DNA of 64,000 nt from Achatina immaculata (GCA_009760885.1 CM019716.1:2795501-2859500), one strand, 5' to 3'. Shown: positions 33,962-45,670, numbered from the stretch's first letter. Translations and numbers: made by a program. The notes: generated from the letters alone by a model not told the origin.

Positions 33962-34841
33962 CCTTAAGTGCCTAGGGCACATGGGGCTTCCGCAAGGGTT
34001 TTCCACAAATGCCTGTCCTTCGCCTTTTTTCTGCTCTTGCCCAGGTGAGCCCTCTATTGCTCAACATCCTTTCTGTTGTTCTTCTCCATGTCTCTTTTGA
34101 TCTACCCTTACTTCTGTTCCCCTGTGGTGTCCATCTTAGTGCTATTTTTGGTAGTGAGTTGTCAGTCATTCGGAGCACATGTCCCAACCATCGCCAGCGT
34201 CTTTCCTCAATAATTGTTGTCAGTGGCTTCATCTGCATTTCTGCCAATAAGATGTTATTTCTTATGGTGTTTGGCCAAAATATTTTTCTAATTCTTCGTA
34301 AACATTTAGTCTGGAAAGAATTCAACTTGTTTTCTATGGTTTTGGTGATTTTCCAGCATTCACTTCCATAGAGTAGTACACTTAGAACATTACTCTTAAA
34401 TATCCAGATTTTCATATTTATGCTTAGTTTTTTTTAATTTCCATATGGTCTGCAGCACTGCAAAAGCCTGGTTTGCTCTAGTAAGTCTGATGTTGATGTC
34501 CTCTGTGCTATCTCCATTTTCTACTACTCTGCTGCCAAGGTATACAAATTCGTTGACCTCCTCCACTAACTTGCTATCTACTCTCAGTACATTTCTGTTG
34601 TTCACATTTTGCTTCATTAACTTTGACTTTCCTAAGTTGATCTTTAGTCCTATGTTGTTTGCATTCTGAGTTAGCTTGTTTATTTTATCTTGCATATCTT
34701 TGTGACTGCTTGATAATAGACAAATGTCGTCCGCAAAGTCAAGGTCCTCCAGCACTGTGTCAAGGGTCTATTGTAATCCTCTGCGTTTGTCTGAAGTTGC
34801 CTCCTTCATTAACCAGTCTACTGCCAAGATAAATAATGTTG
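33925..34841 (-). pseudogene. RTE-like LINE family E, copy 2, 5'-truncated
   Basis: Minus-strand copy of 26672-27640, with a (GA)n 3' tail (CT run 33928-33958). It encodes LEDLDFADDICLLSS, GLKINLGKSKLMKQ, RRWRWLGHVLRM and ETWRRTTERML. A frameshift near 34430 separates two frames. It is truncated to almost the same 5' point as copy 1 (about 130 bases further downstream) and flanked by an 11 bp duplication. Confidence 0.8.
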
Positions 34842-34880
34842 TCGGTCAATTTGGACATTATATATTTCAGCACGTCTCAA

Positions 34881-34893
34881 CCCCCCCCCCCCC
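34881..34893. repeat. C homopolymer
   Basis: 13 C residues within repeat X. Confidence 0.95.
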
Positions 34894-34955
34894 TCCCGCC
34901 GATAGAGGCTGAACTTACGAGTGCCACTATTCATCTCAGGGACCCAGAAAGCTAT

Positions 34956-35519
34956 TCATTCATTCATTCATTCATTCATCCATTCATTCATTTGCATGTC
35001 CCTTGCGGAACTTTGCCTCCCAAACAGCACTCCTGGAGGCCTCTTGGCTGTGAGCAAGATGACCTGCTGCTGATACATCCATTTGCAGATCATCAACGAT
35101 GTCTTCCAGCCATCTTCACCTTGGTCTTTCTCTCTTTCTTTTTCCCATTGTGTACCCTTCCAAGACGCTCTTCTCTAGATTATCATGACGTTTAATGTGT
35201 CAAAAATATTTAAGTTTTCTCTTTACTAGCCAGCCTTCTTCAATATTAAGTTCTTGTAGTATGGACATATTTGTTCTTTTTTGTGTCCATGATATTTGAA
35301 GAACTCTTCTGTAGCATTTACATTCAAAGGCATTTATGTGTTTCTCAGCTGTTTTGTTAAATGTCTGGTCTCACAGTCATATGTTGCGAATGGAAAGATG
35401 CATGCCCTTAAAAATCTTATTTTTGTAGTTCTATCTGTTCCTCTCCACAGATTCTTTCGTTGTTTTTACTTTCTGAAGAGCGATAGATGTCCTCCTTTTA
35501 ATTTCTCTCATTGTATCTT
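34956..35519 (-). pseudogene. LINE family C fragment with (AATG)n tail and TSD
   Basis: Minus-strand ORF2 3' end, with tail (AATG)n (cattcatt run 34956-34990). It is flanked by cagaaagctat at 34945-34955 and 35520-35530. The sequence matches the copies at 1060, 40945 and 49622, with the same C-terminal text and stops. Confidence 0.75.
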
Positions 35520-35530
35520 CAGAAAGCTAT

Positions 35531-35900
35531 GGATTCGACATTAATATCGGTCATTTTCGATTATTTGTACATGTCGCCCCATCCCAACCCAAACCCCAAG
35601 ACTCCATGCCTATTGGGTCTGAGCTTGGACTTAAACGGGATCAGGAGTGTCACTATTCATCTCAGCGACCCCGAAAACTATGGGTTCAGCACTAATATCG
35701 GTTGTTTTCCATTATTTGTACATGTCACCACCATAACACCCCCACCCCTAGGGCCCCCATGCTGTATGGGGCTGAACTTAGGATTAAACGGCATCGGGAG
35801 TGTCACTATTCAATTCAGCGATCCCAAAAACTATGGATTCGAAACCAATATCGTTCACTTTCGATTATTTTTACATGTCACCCCGACCCCTAGGGGTCAT
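35531..35900. repeat. Tandem repeat, ~152 bp, within repeat X
   Basis: The phrase ctatggattcgacattaata recurs near 35527, 35678 and 35831, plus an earlier partial at 33893. Copies include gtgtcactattcat and ttatttgtacatgtc. Confidence 0.75.
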
Positions 35901-36059
35901 AGGGGTGTCCTAGGGATTATCTAATCCCCACGATGCATTGTCAAGATTGTAAGTAATAGGTGTGCCAAGTTTGGTTGAAATTGCTCCAGGCATTCCAGCG
36001 TGATGTTCTGACATACACACACACATGCGTTCGTTTCTATATATATATATAGATATCAG

Positions 36060-37225
36060 GAACTGAATAGTATGTGTCAGAGAAGGGGGGTGGCTAGTAC
36101 AGCCTAGGGCCTTGGTAGTGGTTATTCCGCCACTGCTTGTATCCATTTATCTGTTGAATTATTTAACAAATGTAGGAGGAGGATTAACTAGACTGTGTTA
36201 GTGTTGTTATCTTGGACGTACAAACACAACTGAAGCAGAAGAAGATTGTCCATCATTTTGCTGAAACTCCTTTCTGTTACAATAGACTCTACCATCACCA
36301 GAACTTGTTCTGTGAGAGATTTTATAACTACGCATGTTCATCCTTCTTTCGTTATCAACATGAATGTATAAAAAAAAAAGGAAAGAGAGAAAAATTCAAA
36401 GAGCAGAATGTTAATTTTGAAGAGCCTTCATGACCCCACTTCCACGTGACCTTTCTGAGTCTGCTATTGCAGGTCATGCCTGTCTCTGCAGGTCATTTCA
36501 TGGCACATGCATTTGTCTCAGATGTTTCTCCCTTCTTTAAAGCGTGTGGGTCTGCTGAGATATTTTTCTTCTGCAACAAGCTCACGATGTACAGCTGGTC
36601 TTGACTTACGACCATTTCATTTACGACCGTTCGAACATAACGATGACATTCTCAACTGTTTTAGCATTTGTGTATTTTTTAAATTCTTATATTTCAAAGA
36701 TTATCATAGCCTTATTCCATAGGACAACTGATTATATCACTTTAGCGTTGCCAGCTATCCAACCCACTCAAACAAAGGACCTAGCCAGACCCCAGACCAC
36801 TGTTCTCTCTAAGCTGCGCGCCCGCGCGGCCGCGCACAAAAGATACGTCAAACCGAGCACATTTTTGAAGGCGCGCAAAATGAAAAATGAAACTGCTACT
36901 TTTATTTTCCAGTTTCCAGATGTTACTCAGTGCTACAAATGCTGTCAAGAAAAGTACGATGATGTTACATATTTTTCCTTCACTGATTCTTTCTTGTTAA
37001 GAAATTACTTTCAGATCGGATGTTTCAACTGGTCTTTTATGGCGTAGTTTAGGTAGAAATGTAGCAGAATCAGTGAATAAGTAAACAAAGAAATCATCAT
37101 TGCAATTAACTAAATACCAGGATTTGAAAAATACAGCAGATTGATCCTTTTATTACATGTACAAGCTTTTACAGTGTATATATATGTGTGTGTATGTATG
37201 TGTTGGTGTATATATATAGTATATA
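36060..37225. other. Unassigned stretch with a GC palindrome
   Basis: No gene supported. ttctctctaagctgcgcgcc followed by cgcgcggccgcgcac at 36802-36836 resembles the terminus of some hAT-family non-autonomous elements; I see no matching second end. Confidence 0.3.
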
Positions 37226-37229
37226 TAAA

Positions 37230-37497
37230 AGATAAAAGTAAAGGTAAAGGTAATCCTGTCATGCCTTAGAGGCACATAAGGATATGGTGTTAGTGCCCAT
37301 ATTTTCCTTGACCTGTCAGCACACTAGAGGGTAATATGGTCAGTATCACGCCTGGCCGCCTTTCCTTCCCCACCTCCAGAAGAAGTCGGGTACCCATTTC
37401 TACAGTTGGGTGACTGGGGTGCCTCCGGCCGGATTCGAACCCACGACCTTCGCCATGAGAGACCAGTGCACTAACCACTTCGCCACTCAGACACCCT
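37230..37497 (-). mobile_element. tRNA-derived SINE, copy 1 (best preserved)
   Basis: The minus strand starts with a tRNA-like head: A box GTGGCGAAGTGGTTAG and B box GGTTCGAATCC. A ~150-base body follows (ccagtcacccaactgtag, cgtgatactgaccatatta, gtgtgctgacaggtcaagg). The tail is short and (TTACC/TTTACC)-rich. The acceptor stem and anticodon loop do not fold as a tRNA gene. Confidence 0.85.
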
Positions 37498-37499
37498 AT

Positions 37500-38059
37500 A
37501 TATATATATATATATTACTACGTACAGTTGTAAACCTAGCGGGTGCTAGATCTACAGTTGGGGACAATTTAGAAAAAAGGACAGGACCAAAAACTTGTCT
37601 GCAACCCACAAATCCATGGCCGATGTACTACCTTACTGGGTGGTCGAGCTCAAAACCCATCTAACCGACAACCCAGGATTTTTCTTCCAAGGATACTGTA
37701 TGCCAGTTATGCAACATATTACATACATTCATACAAATTACATGACATGCAATACGCATTACCAAGTCAAGCAATTAAATCAATCAATATATTTATTATC
37801 CACAATACATACCCATATTAACGTCACACAGTCATAGTATGCACAGTACATCAACATGTATCATAATGAGCGAAAACAAATATGACATCAATATAATGTA
37901 AGCATAAACTGAAATCATATGGACCAAATTCGGTTGGGATCTCCTGGCCCTCATAAGCATATACATATACATACATTCATTTAAATTGTGCCAACGCATT
38001 ATTAACATTGCAGCTACTGCTGCTTTTATGAAACTCGTATCTCCCCATACAGCACATAA
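37500..38059. other. Unassigned stretch
   Basis: TA microsatellite at 37497-37515, otherwise nothing recognised. Confidence 0.3.
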
Positions 38060-38260
38060 TCTCCATTGTGCTAATGCATCGAACATCACAACATATCTCC
38101 TTTGTGCTAATGCACTGAATCATCACACATATCTCCCCCCTTGTGACATTGCACTGAATCATCCACATATCTCTCTTTTTGTACCAATGCACTGAATCAT
38201 CCACAGATGCTAACTCACTGAATTATCACACATATCTCCCCCTTTGTGCTAATGGTGCCT
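38060..38260. repeat. Degenerate minisatellite, ~40-45 bp
   Basis: About five copies built on tgtgctaatgcactgaatcat and cacatatctcc, with indels. Confidence 0.7.
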
Positions 38261-38403
38261 CAGGTCCCATCTCTATGAATTACAATGTGCTGTGCACATC
38301 ATTGATGGTACAGCTGCCTGCTGCCAGGTTAAGTGTCTCCTGGTACCTGGACATAGTATTATCCATGCAAATGAAACATGATGGACCTTGATGTGTGTCC
38401 ATT

Positions 38404-38406
<3 letters not shown>

Positions 38407-38444
<38 letters not shown>
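38407..38444. repeat. (TA)n microsatellite
   Basis: About 19 TA units. Confidence 0.9.
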
Positions 38445-38447
<3 letters not shown>

Positions 38448-38449
38448 GA

Positions 38450-39518
38450 ATATCATCAGGAATCAGAGAATCTCTATATAAAATAATAACTGACATAATC
38501 CACAGCACGTTATGATTCCACAATACATTATCAAACAGTAGGAACAAAAGCATTGTCAAAAATCCGTATGTGGACTTACATAACAGCCAATAATTGTCTT
38601 AAGATGTTGTATGTGTCAGTTTTGATTTATCGATTTGAGATTTTATGTGACATAATTCTATTCTTACGGCCCAGTTCAGACGTGATTAGATCTTAATGCA
38701 TCCATGTTTTTCCATTTTGCAAGTGTGCCTCCATTGACTTTTTTTCCCCCTAAACACAGCAGCTGAGGATGTGTCATTTTAAACGCATTAGTATTAATAT
38801 TATTATGCGGGCTTATAACTGGAAATAGGCTTTTTCATTATGTTTCTACATCTTCAAGAAAAGATGACTGGGGTGGATACCTTTAAGTCGACTGCTATCT
38901 TAGATTCTGTGATATAAAATGCATTGAGGATTATAAAATATGCATCACTGTATGCCATGCAATCCTTCACTTTATACTCGATTTCATGTGAAACATACTT
39001 TCTTCATTTGGACCTGTCTTTGCCCAGCTAGTTTAGCTTACTCTGTTTCACAAACTTTTTTTTCCAGTTGAAATCAATGAACACAAGAAAAATCAGTTGA
39101 ACGAGAAAAAACATTCAGTAAAAATCGTAACAAGTTCTTGGTGGCTACATTTCTTGACATACACTTTTATTAATAAATATTTAAGAATATAAATAGTACA
39201 AGCAGGGGTACGCAGATTCAAAGAATCCAAATGTACCTATGAGTCCAGTGGCGGGCCGCATATAAATCAGCCAGAGTTTGCGGAATTACATAACATTCTT
39301 CGCAGGGTGCCACTAATGACTACACAGTCAGTTAGAGCTATGATAATTTCGTTCTTCCGAAACATAAAACTCATCGTTTCCTGGCTAAAGATATTATCTT
39401 TAATCAAATAAATTGCATTTTCAACCTTGCAAGAGAAAGCTCAACCTGCCGAGTGCAACCCATATGGCAACATTTGGAACTCTTCACCTAGGGAATTAAA
39501 TTAAGTCGGGGGTGAAGA
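38450..39518. other. Unassigned stretch
   Basis: AT-rich; no gene or repeat recognised. Confidence 0.3.
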
Positions 39519-39625
39519 CGCTGTCTGTTTTGGCATTCAACGACCCAAGGCTGATATGGAGGCGTCAGTGTCAGCGAACCACAGCTGACCAAGACCCTGT
39601 CCCACCTCTCCGCTGGTACCCCCAG
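39519..39625 (+). repeat. Single-unit homolog of the 32.8 kb minisatellite and its flanks
   Basis: Carries the left flank (gctgtctgttttggcat-tcaacgaccca), one divergent unit (gcgtcagtgtcagcgaac) and the right flank (cagctgaccaagaccctgtc, then ccacctctccgctggtacc). The same parts surround the 22-copy array at 32750-33530. Confidence 0.8.
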
Positions 39626-39757
39626 TAACAGGCCTAGCTAGGATAACGGGGCAGCGATCGCCAGTCCTCGGGGTGGTTGAATCTGCTAAAGGAGTGTTGC
39701 ATACCCCCTTGTTTTTTTTAAAAATCTGCACTCCTGGAATGAAAAAAGACCGCTGTC

Positions 39758-39835
39758 ATAACCCGCTTCCACGCTTATACGATGCTGTGGCTCAACATCT
39801 TCAGAGCACAAGCTCCAAAGAACACCTCAGTTCCA
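39758..39835 (+). repeat. Dispersed repeat G, copy 1
   Basis: Shares acccgcttccac...atacgatgc...ctcaacatcttca and aaagaacaycag..cagttcc with the reverse complement of 60020-60105. Confidence 0.6.
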
Positions 39836-39840
39836 GAGAG

Positions 39841-40735
39841 AACGAACAAACGAACTTACTTTATTTTGAAAAGGTTAAGAATTGGGTACGCATGCCCGTC
39901 TGACATTCTGCCCTTCATCACACAGCTTTCACTCAGTCACAGTCATCCAGCATTTGTTAATGAGCATAATAATCATGAAGACACATTAAATGATTACATA
40001 AATAAATAATAAACTTATCTCATGTCCATACGCTCTACACTCTGATTTATGTAACAACATGAAATAAACTTGCATTCTTACATTCATTCAAAACTAACAA
40101 AATTTATACAAAAGCAATATTTTAAAAAATCACAACAATCAAGCCATACTTTAAACTACTTTAGACTATGCTTAGGGAGGCATATAGTCCATACCAAACA
40201 GATGTTGACAACGTTTAAAGTTATAAGAACGAATATTTCTCATAAGTTTTACATGCATTGGTAGGGCATTTCAGAGTTGGGCAGCTGAGTAAGAGAAGCT
40301 TTGTTAAACACGTCAAGCCTTGGTTTGGGGAGAATACAATTTCTTAAGCGTTGACTGTGCTTTGGGTTGCATTTGAGCAACGACCACAGATAGGGTGGAG
40401 CATTGTGCAATAGAATTTTATGAATTAACTTGGCCTTGTTGAAAAGAAATTTCTTCTTGAGGGGTAGAATATCACGATGTTTGTCCTTATTTGTAATAAG
40501 TGCTGCATGTTTGTCATCTATAAGCCTTACTGCTCGTTTCTGAAGTGAGTAAAGTCTTTTCATGCTTGACATGGAACAACCATTCCAGACTGTGGAACAA
40601 TGGTCTAAGTGTGTTTGTATCTGTGATATTTATATATTTTTCTGGTATCTATGTCAAGAAAATGTTTAATTTTAGTAAACTGGTTAACTTTTTGTCCAAC
40701 GAGTTTGGAGATAGAAGGTATTAAAGTAGGTCCCA
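39841..40735 (-). pseudogene. CR1/Jockey-type LINE, ORF2 C-terminus and 3'UTR
   Basis: The minus strand encodes the typical end of a CR1/Jockey-group ORF2: HTLDHCSTVWNGCS (frame change), then MKRLYSLQKRAVRLI, LPLKKKFLFNKAKLIHKIL, HNAPPYLWSLL and LPKPRLDVFNKASL. A 3'UTR follows with the gacgggcatgcgtacccaa block seen at 6.5 and 49.1 kb, AATAAA, then a (GTTC/GTTT)n tail at 39841-39856. It is 5'-truncated; the exact 5' end is unclear. Confidence 0.75.
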
Positions 40736-40944
40736 TGCACGCAGCATGAACCCGAAGCGCTAGCGTTTCTTGGTGTATACGAAGTGGCAGGGAATGTTGG
40801 AAAACCGAGGCAAATTGTCTTTGGCTCAAGGGTGCAGGACCTGAAAAAAAAAGGTTGAGGTCCTACACAAGCATTACTAACTTCTTTGTACCCTAAAGCC
40901 CGTCCAAGTTCGCTACTCTTTAAGCTATAATAAGACACTGCTCT

Positions 40945-42060
40945 GCTCTGCTCATTCATTCATCTACATGTCCCTTGCGGAACTTTGCCTCCTAATCAGC
41001 ACTCCTGTATGCTTCTCGGTTGTGAGCAAGATGGCCTGCTGCTGATACATCCATTTGCAGATCATCAAAGATGTCTTCCAGCCATCTTCACCTTGGTCTT
41101 TCTCTCTTTCTTTTTCCCATTGTGTACCCTTCCAAGACGCTCTTCTCTAGATTATCATGACGTTTAATGTGTCTAAAATATATAATTGTTCTCTGTTTAA
41201 TCCTTTTTACTAGCCAGACTTCTTCAATATTAAGTTCTTGTAGTATGGATATTTTTTTTTGTGTCCATGATATTTGAAGAACTCTTCTGTAGCATTTAAA
41301 TTCAAAGACATTTATGTGTTTCTCCGCTGTTTTAAGTGTCCAGGTCTCACAGTCATATGTTGCGAATGGAAAGATGTATTCCCTTAAAAATCTTATTTTT
41401 GTAGTTCTATCTGTTCCTCTCCACAGATTCTTTAGTTGTTTTATTTTCTGAAAAGGGATAGATGTCCTCCTTTTAATTTCCCTCAGTGTATCTCCAGTAT
41501 TAATTAGTAGTGATCCAAGATATTCAAAACTCTCCATCTCTTGAAATTTTTCTTAACTGATACATATTTCAGCTGCCTTGTTTGTTTTGTCAGTTGTCAT
41601 CAATTTAGTTTTCTTCGCATTAAGATAGAGGTTTTGCTCTTCGCGGTTCTTACGGACTGACATAATTAGTTTTCCATTCCTTTTTGTGCTGTGGACAGTA
41701 ATACTGTGTCATCAGCACATCTAATCTCTGGTATTTCATAACCTCCAATTGTTATGGCATCGTAATATTCTTTGTTTACATTTTATCTAACATTCCTCAT
41801 TATATTTTCAGTATACAAGTTAAATAAGTAAGACAACAATATACATCCCTGACGGACCCCTTGTTTTATGTAAAACCAAGTTGTTGTTTCACCATTTATT
41901 CTTACTGATGCTTGTTGGTCTAGATACAGTAGTAGCAGTGATGTCAATTGTATCAAATGTGTTGGAAATTCCCCTTTTCCATTATCTCCCAAAGTTTCTG
42001 GTGTTGTACATAATCAAATGCCTTTGAGTAGTCTATAAAAGATAAATATAGATTCACATT
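40945..42060 (-). pseudogene. LINE family C, longest copy
   Basis: Minus strand. It starts within RT (YSKAFDYVQHQKLWEIMEKG-like), then QASVRINGETTTWFYIKQGV and RQGCILLSYLFNLYTENIM. It continues with the degraded catalytic region, MESFEYLGSLLINTGDTLRE, RTSIPFQKIKQLKNLW, CETWTLKTAEKHINVFEFKC, YRRVLQISWTQKKISILQEL and IKRHDNLEKSVLEGY. The 3' tail is a short (AATG)n. Several frame changes; dead. Confidence 0.75.
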
Positions 42061-43119
42061 AAATTCTGTATACACGTAGCTATGTCAGATATGCCAAGTT
42101 GGCGCTATTTTAGTTGCCAAACGGCGTCGTATAAAAACAATGCTAGTCGTTATCGTATGCGAGCATGTAGCTCGTAGCTTCAATACGCCCATTCAGTCAA
42201 GAAAAACAAAGTAACTAATCCCTACATCATAGAAAAACACGTGAAGAAAAACAAATGAAGAACGTGTTTTTGAGAGGGGTTTTATGAATCATACGCCAAG
42301 CAGATAAAGACACAAATCGCTGGATCTCTCATATTTGATGGTCTTCTGGAAGATTTAAGCGTAATTTTCTGGAAGTAAAGAAAATTTGGTGCTAAGAGGG
42401 CTAAAGACGGACTGACAAAGCGCCATTTAGCATGGAAGCTATCAGAACATTTTATGTAACTGAGACAAACCGCCAAAACAAAACTAAGTCTAAAAAAAAA
42501 AACAACAAAAAACTCTGATTCGTGGGTAAGCGAGGCGGAGTTCTTTTCTTTCTCTCTTTTTTCTGAGAGGAGAATTTTTTTTTGGGGACGGGGGGGGGGG
42601 GGGGGGGGGGGGAACGGGGGGAGGGGTGATTCACAGCTGTACAACAACTGAAGGTACACAATTAGAAGATTGTTCCTAGTAACAGACTGACGTGTCTTAT
42701 TACATCGTGATTAACCTTGGTTCACAAGGTGGTGGTGTCTACAAAGAAGTCTTTTTTATGTGTTCACTCCAAGTTTTCCATTAAATCAAGATAATCCGCA
42801 CCAAACAGGGCAAGAAAGCCCCAGTATCAGCACAACAAAGCACTTGTATCTGTGCAGCTCCAGAAAGATTAAAAGGACAACAACATCTGTATGAGCTTTT
42901 GAAGGAGACTGTCTCATGGCAAATTTAAAACGGACGGGGTTTCATCAGGGAAAGTAACTGTAATGATCCTCAGACTTGCTCTGTGTAATGTTTTCACGTT
43001 GTCCAGACCAAGCTGAATCCAGTTAATTGATTTACGTTATTGTTGTCCTCTTGCTTTCTTCCCCTCAAGTGCATTTTTCATTATTGTATTACGACTCTTG
43101 ATATGACACTACAACCTGC
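42061..43119. other. Unassigned stretch with 23-base G run
   Basis: Poly-G at 42590-42612 beside a purine-rich flank. No gene recognised. Confidence 0.35.
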
Positions 43120-43696
43120 AGTTCAGGATGAAAATCGAAGCCGCCAGTGCTACAATAGCTTGGCTGGATGAAAAGCAAATACACCGTGCTGTCATAGTGA
43201 CAGACTCCCAGAGCATGCCCTGTAAGACTGACAAACGCATGCTTCGCAGGGAGTAGACCAACATTCTCGCACTCTCAAGCTGTAGGCCTTACATGGATCT
43301 ACTGTCCTGGGCATGCAGACGTGCATGGCAATGAGCAGGCCCACCGGCTGCTGAAATAAGGTCTGCATGTAGGGTGTGCTGAAACTGGACAAATCGGACA
43401 ACTTGAAGGCTGTGATGGACAAACTGTGCAGGAAGAAGAGTCGGAATGAGAGAATAACCACTGCATCCCCAGAATGAATGGACTGAGGTTGAAGCAAAAC
43501 GAGGGATGGACTATCTCCATTTGTGAGAGGAAGAGACGAACATGTAATCAACTCGGGACAGGGACAGTTAGTATACACATTTTAGGTTCGTTGCTGGAAC
43601 GGGGGTGGGGGGGTGGGGGGGGGTGGAGCAGTTATGGGAATGTCCTGACTGCAATGATGCTACCTTTTTAAGGTAAATCAATCAATCAATCTTGAT
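43120..43696 (+). pseudogene. LINE fragment with RNase H domain and (CAAT)n tail
   Basis: Plus strand, two frames. KIEAASATIAWLDEKQIHRA and VIVTDSQSM match the start and second acidic block of a LINE RNase H. After a shift, WIYCPGHADVHGNEQAHRLL is its last motif. Near the end, QLWECPDCNDAT is the C-terminal zinc motif. The sequence ends in (CAAT)n at 43678-43692. RNase H plus CCHC suits the I/Nimb-type group; clade not certain. Confidence 0.7.
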
Positions 43697-43699
43697 ATG

Positions 43700-44075
43700 A
43701 CCAACCTCTTTCCACTGTCAGGTTCTTATGTCTATCATTGTTTCTCTTTCCAATGTCAGTTTATTTAGTACTGCTCTGTTTTCTTTCATGCCACTGGAAT
43801 TTTCACTATTCTTTTGTACATCGACATTTCAAAATCATCAATTTTATTTTCTTCTCTTGCTTCTATACCATAGAGCAGTACTGAGTTTACCAGACATTTT
43901 ATAACTCAGCTCAAGTTGCTGTGCTTTATGTTTTGAATTAGGAACTGTTTTCGCTTTTCAAGTATATTTGAAAACTCTGTTATTTTGTTACTTACTGTCC
44001 TATAGTCTGTTATTATGTGTTTTAAATACATGGATTCTGTTGTAATATTTCTCTGTTTGCGGTAGTTAAAATATG
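43700..44075 (-). pseudogene. LINE fragment, ORF2 C-terminus (family D)
   Basis: Minus-strand reading gives VNSVLLYGIEAREENKIDD and FEMSMYKRIVKI, equivalent to the LLYGCETW and FEMWCYRRMLK blocks of RTE-like ORF2. Strongly decayed. Confidence 0.45.
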
Positions 44076-44089
44076 AGGTGGAAAACACA

Positions 44090-44389
44090 CAGACTGAAAG
44101 AAACTTTCTATGATTCTTTATTCCCGAGATTGTTCCGCTTCGCCACGCTAAAGCACACCCTCCCAGGAGCGCAGGCTGTTCAACCTTACTCCCCTGCTCA
44201 AATATGGGTCAGTCCATCCTACCCTCGCGTCCGCCATTGTTTACCACGATCCGGCAAGCAGGTGAAAGTTTTTTTCGTGGAGTTCTTGGATATTGGTTTC
44301 GCTGTTTAAAAAAAAATTGTTTTGAAAGAAAATCCAAGAAACTGTCTGCAGCTGCCTGATAGAGGAAAGTGTAGAGCGGTACTTATAAG
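44090..44389 (+). promoter_or_regulatory. Possible promoter and 5'UTR
   Basis: Locally CpG-richer sequence, with a gtccgccattgtt YY1-like site near 44229-44241, directly upstream of a candidate first coding exon. No TATA box is obvious. Inferred from position and composition only. Confidence 0.25.
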
Positions 44390-44434
44390 ATGAGCACTTC
44401 GGACTTGGAGAAAAGTGTTACAGGAATGGAAGAC
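44390..44434 (+). CDS. Candidate first coding exon of a small four-exon gene
   Basis: ATG at 44390 opens MSTSDLEKSVTGMED. An in-frame TAG lies four codons upstream (agc ggt act tat aag intervene), so this is the first possible start. The exon ends with GAC and a strong donor, gtaagt, at 44435, in phase 0. Three further candidate exons downstream on this strand (53577, 59476, 59867) also have phase-0 junctions. No domain, signal peptide or membrane segment is visible, and I recognise no family. A 45 bp exon with a good donor can arise by chance; support comes from phase agreement. Confidence 0.4.
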
Positions 44435-45110
44435 GTAAGTTGAAAAGTTTATCTCTTCTTTCGAGCAGTTCAAACTAGAGTTCCATCATAAACACTGCTA
44501 ACTTTTGCTTGTTAATTTCCTTGATGTACGCTGGTTTTTTTCTTCAGAAGCAGTGAGCTTATGTTGCTAAAGACAGTATTAATTAGTCAGTAGATGAGTA
44601 GATGTTGAGATAGAAATCTTGTAGCCGTCTGCTGGTCGCAGACATGGCATCGTTCATGATGCTGCAGTCTTTCATCTCGTCCAACTCCGGGGGGAAGAAC
44701 TTGAGTTCCTGCATTCCTTCCACAGATCGTCATTCACGTATATGCCTACATACAGTATGTAGCTTACACTGCTTACACTTTTATAGTTTTTTTTTGGTTG
44801 TTGGTTATTTCGCAGTGTGCAAATACCACTTTGTTATAAATAGAAAGATTGCAGGAGGTCTTGGAGTTTTGTGTTATACAAGATGCCTCCACGAAAGAAA
44901 AAAAAACAGCATTCAACTATATTTCACGCATATAGATAGTTGTAACTGTTATGTGCGTGTGCATATATGTTTGTATGTAAGTATGTATATATGTACGTAC
45001 ATTTATATTTTATATACGTTATTTCGGGCGTTGTGAAATCGCGCTAGTTTTAGAAAAAAATAAAGAAAATAAGCAAAAAAGGTGTTACTTTTAAGAAATC
45101 AAGGATTAAA
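44435..45110 (+). other. Start of candidate intron 1
   Basis: Contains an open stretch at 44641-44770 (MASFMMLQSFISSNSGG) after a possible acceptor. It does not fit the phase of the candidate exons, so I leave it unassigned. Confidence 0.25.
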
Positions 45111-45114
45111 AGTA

Positions 45115-45670
45115 TTCAAGGTGTATGTAATTTTATGGGAACAGCCAGAGATACAGACAGTTCAAAATGTATTGTCAAAAGAACATAATTATATTGATTG
45201 GGACAGTCAGTGAAACAAGCAGTTCAGAGTATGCAAATTTATAATATCCCTGCAAAGTGAACAGTTCAGATGTATAAAAGTTTATTAGAGCAGACAGTGA
45301 AACAAGAGTTTAGAGTGTATGTTTATTGGGACAACCAGTGGAACAAACAGTTCAAAGTGTATGTATTGGGACAGCCAGTGATATAAGCAGTTCAAAGTCT
45401 GTATATTAATTGGGACAGCCAGTTAACAGTTCAAAGTGTATGTATGTTTATTGAGACAACCAGTGAAGCAAATATTTCAAAGTGTATATTGTATATATAT
45501 GTTTGTTGGGACAGTCAGCAAAACAATGAGTTCAGAATGTATGTATGTTTATTGAGACAACCAGTGAAGCAAATATTTCAAAGTGTATATATATGTCTGT
45601 TGGGACAGTCAGTGAAACAAGGAGTTCAAAGTGTATGTATGTTTATTGGGACAACCAGCAAAACAAATAC
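45115..45670. repeat. Degenerate minisatellite, ~42-50 bp
   Basis: About 11 copies built on ttattgggacaaccagtgaa and acaaacagttcaaagtgtat, with many indels. Confidence 0.8.

Larger units (their letters stand above)
33575..36058 (+). mobile_element. Composite repeat X, a host element carrying two nested LINE insertions
   Basis: The left end has a hairpin motif acccggcgttgcccgggt (33597-33614). The right end is a tgtgccaagtttggttgaaa block followed by CA- and TA-rich sequence ending near 36058. Between are two tandem sub-repeats (about 51 bp and about 152 bp). With LINEs 33925-34841 and 34956-35519 removed at their target duplications, one continuous non-coding element of about 1 kb remains. 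Such ends are common in invertebrate non-autonomous repeats; I do not assign a class. Confidence 0.6.

Noticed and set aside
36590..37047. 148-codon open frame and GC palindrome as a gene
   Set aside because: The frame crosses what looks like a MITE terminus and has no coding features.
37425..37497. tRNA gene suggested by A and B boxes
   Set aside because: The cloverleaf does not close and the sequence continues into a SINE body with other copies in the window.
44641..45036. 130-codon open frame starting MASFMMLQSF
   Set aside because: No donor, phase or homology support; its later part is low-complexity and AT-rich.
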